64,000 nucleotides of DNA, taken from Sinonovacula constricta. Taxonomy: Eukaryota; Mollusca; Bivalvia; Cardiida; Solecurtidae. Of the stretch, positions 63,120-64,000 are shown in pieces. The position numbers were made by a program, and so were the translations under genes. The number at the start of each line of letters is the position of its first letter. Within the stretch, counting starts at the first letter, position 1. The stretch lies in contig CM017571.1 in assembly GCA_007844125.1 (NCBI GenBank), positions 32,060,156-32,124,155 on the forward strand. The letters run 5' to 3'. The notes below the pieces were generated by a model. The model made no database searches. It was not told the origin of the DNA and saw only the letters and a list, made by a program, of their open reading frames with translations.

Positions 63120-64000
63120 TATTGACAATCTAAGTGCATTATGAACAACATTATGCCGCATAACGACAATCAAAGTGCATCATGAACAACTGTGTGTCTT
63201 ATACTGATAGTCCAACTGCATCATGAACAACAGTATGGCCTATAATGACAATCTAAGTGCATAACGAACAACCGTGTGCCCTTTAACGACAATCTAATTG
63301 CAACATGAACAACCTTATGTCCTATTACGATACGCTAAGTACACCATGAACAACCTTATGTCTTATAACGACAATCCAAGTGTATTAAGAACAACTTTAT
63401 ATAATAACAGTTACAAAAATCGTGCAACCTTATACTCCACAACGTCAAATCGAGTGCTTTATGAACAACTGTATGTCCTATAATGACAATCCACGTGCAT
63501 CATGAACAACCTTATATCCTGTACTGACAGTCAAAGAGCATCATGAAAAACCACATGCCATAGAATGACAATATCTGATTGCATCAAGAAGAATTGTATA
63601 CCCTGCAATAACAATCCAAGTGCATCATGAATAACTGCATGCCCTATAACGACAATCCAAGAACGTCATGAACAATTGCATGTCCAATATTGATACTCCA
63701 AGTGCACCATGAAGACCTTTTAACATATAATGACAATATTTAAGTGCATCAAGAGCAACCGTATGCCCTACAATGACAATCTAAGTGCATCATGAACATC
63801 ATTATGCCCTATTACGACAATCTAAGTGCATCATGAACATCATTATGCCCTATTACGACAATCTAAGTGCATCATGAACAAAGTTTAGCCTTATAACGAC
63901 AACCTAAATGCATCAGGATCAACCGTTTGCCCTACAATGACAATCTAAGTGCATCTTCAACACCATTATGCCCTATTACGACAATCTAAGCGCATCATGA
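63120..64000. repeat. Satellite-like tandem array, 41-bp unit
   Basis: The unit carries gacaatctaagtgcatcatg, then aacaacnntatg and ccctataac. Successive aagtgcat-type landmarks at 63132, 63173, 63214, 63255 and 63296 are exactly 41 bases apart. About 21 units fit before the window ends, and the array continues beyond it. Units 63781-63821 and 63822-63862 are identical, showing recent local homogenisation. Confidence 0.95.

Noticed and set aside
63120..64000. CRISPR-like array
   Set aside because: The whole 41-bp unit repeats with drift and there are no unique spacers of constant length. The genome context is eukaryotic.

Overview
The window reads as intergenic or intronic DNA from an animal nuclear genome. 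It is strongly AT-rich, and I found no convincing host protein-coding exon, rRNA, functional tRNA or CRISPR array. The best taxonomic guess is a marine invertebrate, most likely a bivalve mollusc. That rests on the retroelement types: an RT lineage I associate with molluscs and cnidarians, a LINE C-terminus of a type common in bivalves, and tRNA-derived SINEs ending in an AAACAAAC-like tail. It is inference from remembered family resemblance, not a database result.

Layout. (1) 1-2640 is the first copy of an old block, here called Y. (2) 2641-8791 is featureless apart from two retroelement terminal-repeat fragments. (3) 8792-11961 holds an isolated terminal repeat and, in the opposite direction, a 5'-truncated Penelope-like retroelement with an 8-bp direct repeat at its ends. 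(4) 12402-12711 is a 5'-truncated SINE with an 11-bp target-site duplication. (5) 16473-33324 is a near-identical 8.4-kb tandem duplication. (6) About 33700-36900 is block X, which recurs inverted at about 52200-55550. (7) 38236-40570 is a second, longer copy of the same retroelement on the minus strand, broken by frameshifts and a stop. (8) 42610-44010 is the 3' part of a LINE. (9) 46203-46765 is a 71-bp tandem array. (10) About 46984-50150 is another Y copy, carrying a nested SINE with an 11-bp TSD. (11) 51421-51582 and 59383-59454 are purine-pyrimidine microsatellites. (12) 63120-64000 is a 41-bp tandem array that runs off the window.

How the parts fit. The only recognisable coding sequence is retroelement remains: RT of the Penelope-like element and the C-terminus of a LINE. 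Terminal repeats of the Penelope-like elements, in two subfamilies A and B, are scattered as more than a dozen solo pieces. Beneath these insertions the region is built from multi-kilobase blocks X and Y that recur several times at clearly reduced identity and hold no conserved reading frame. Those blocks, the recent 8.4-kb duplication, and a stop codon shared by both RT copies are the observations most worth following up. All identities are by eye; no alignment was run.
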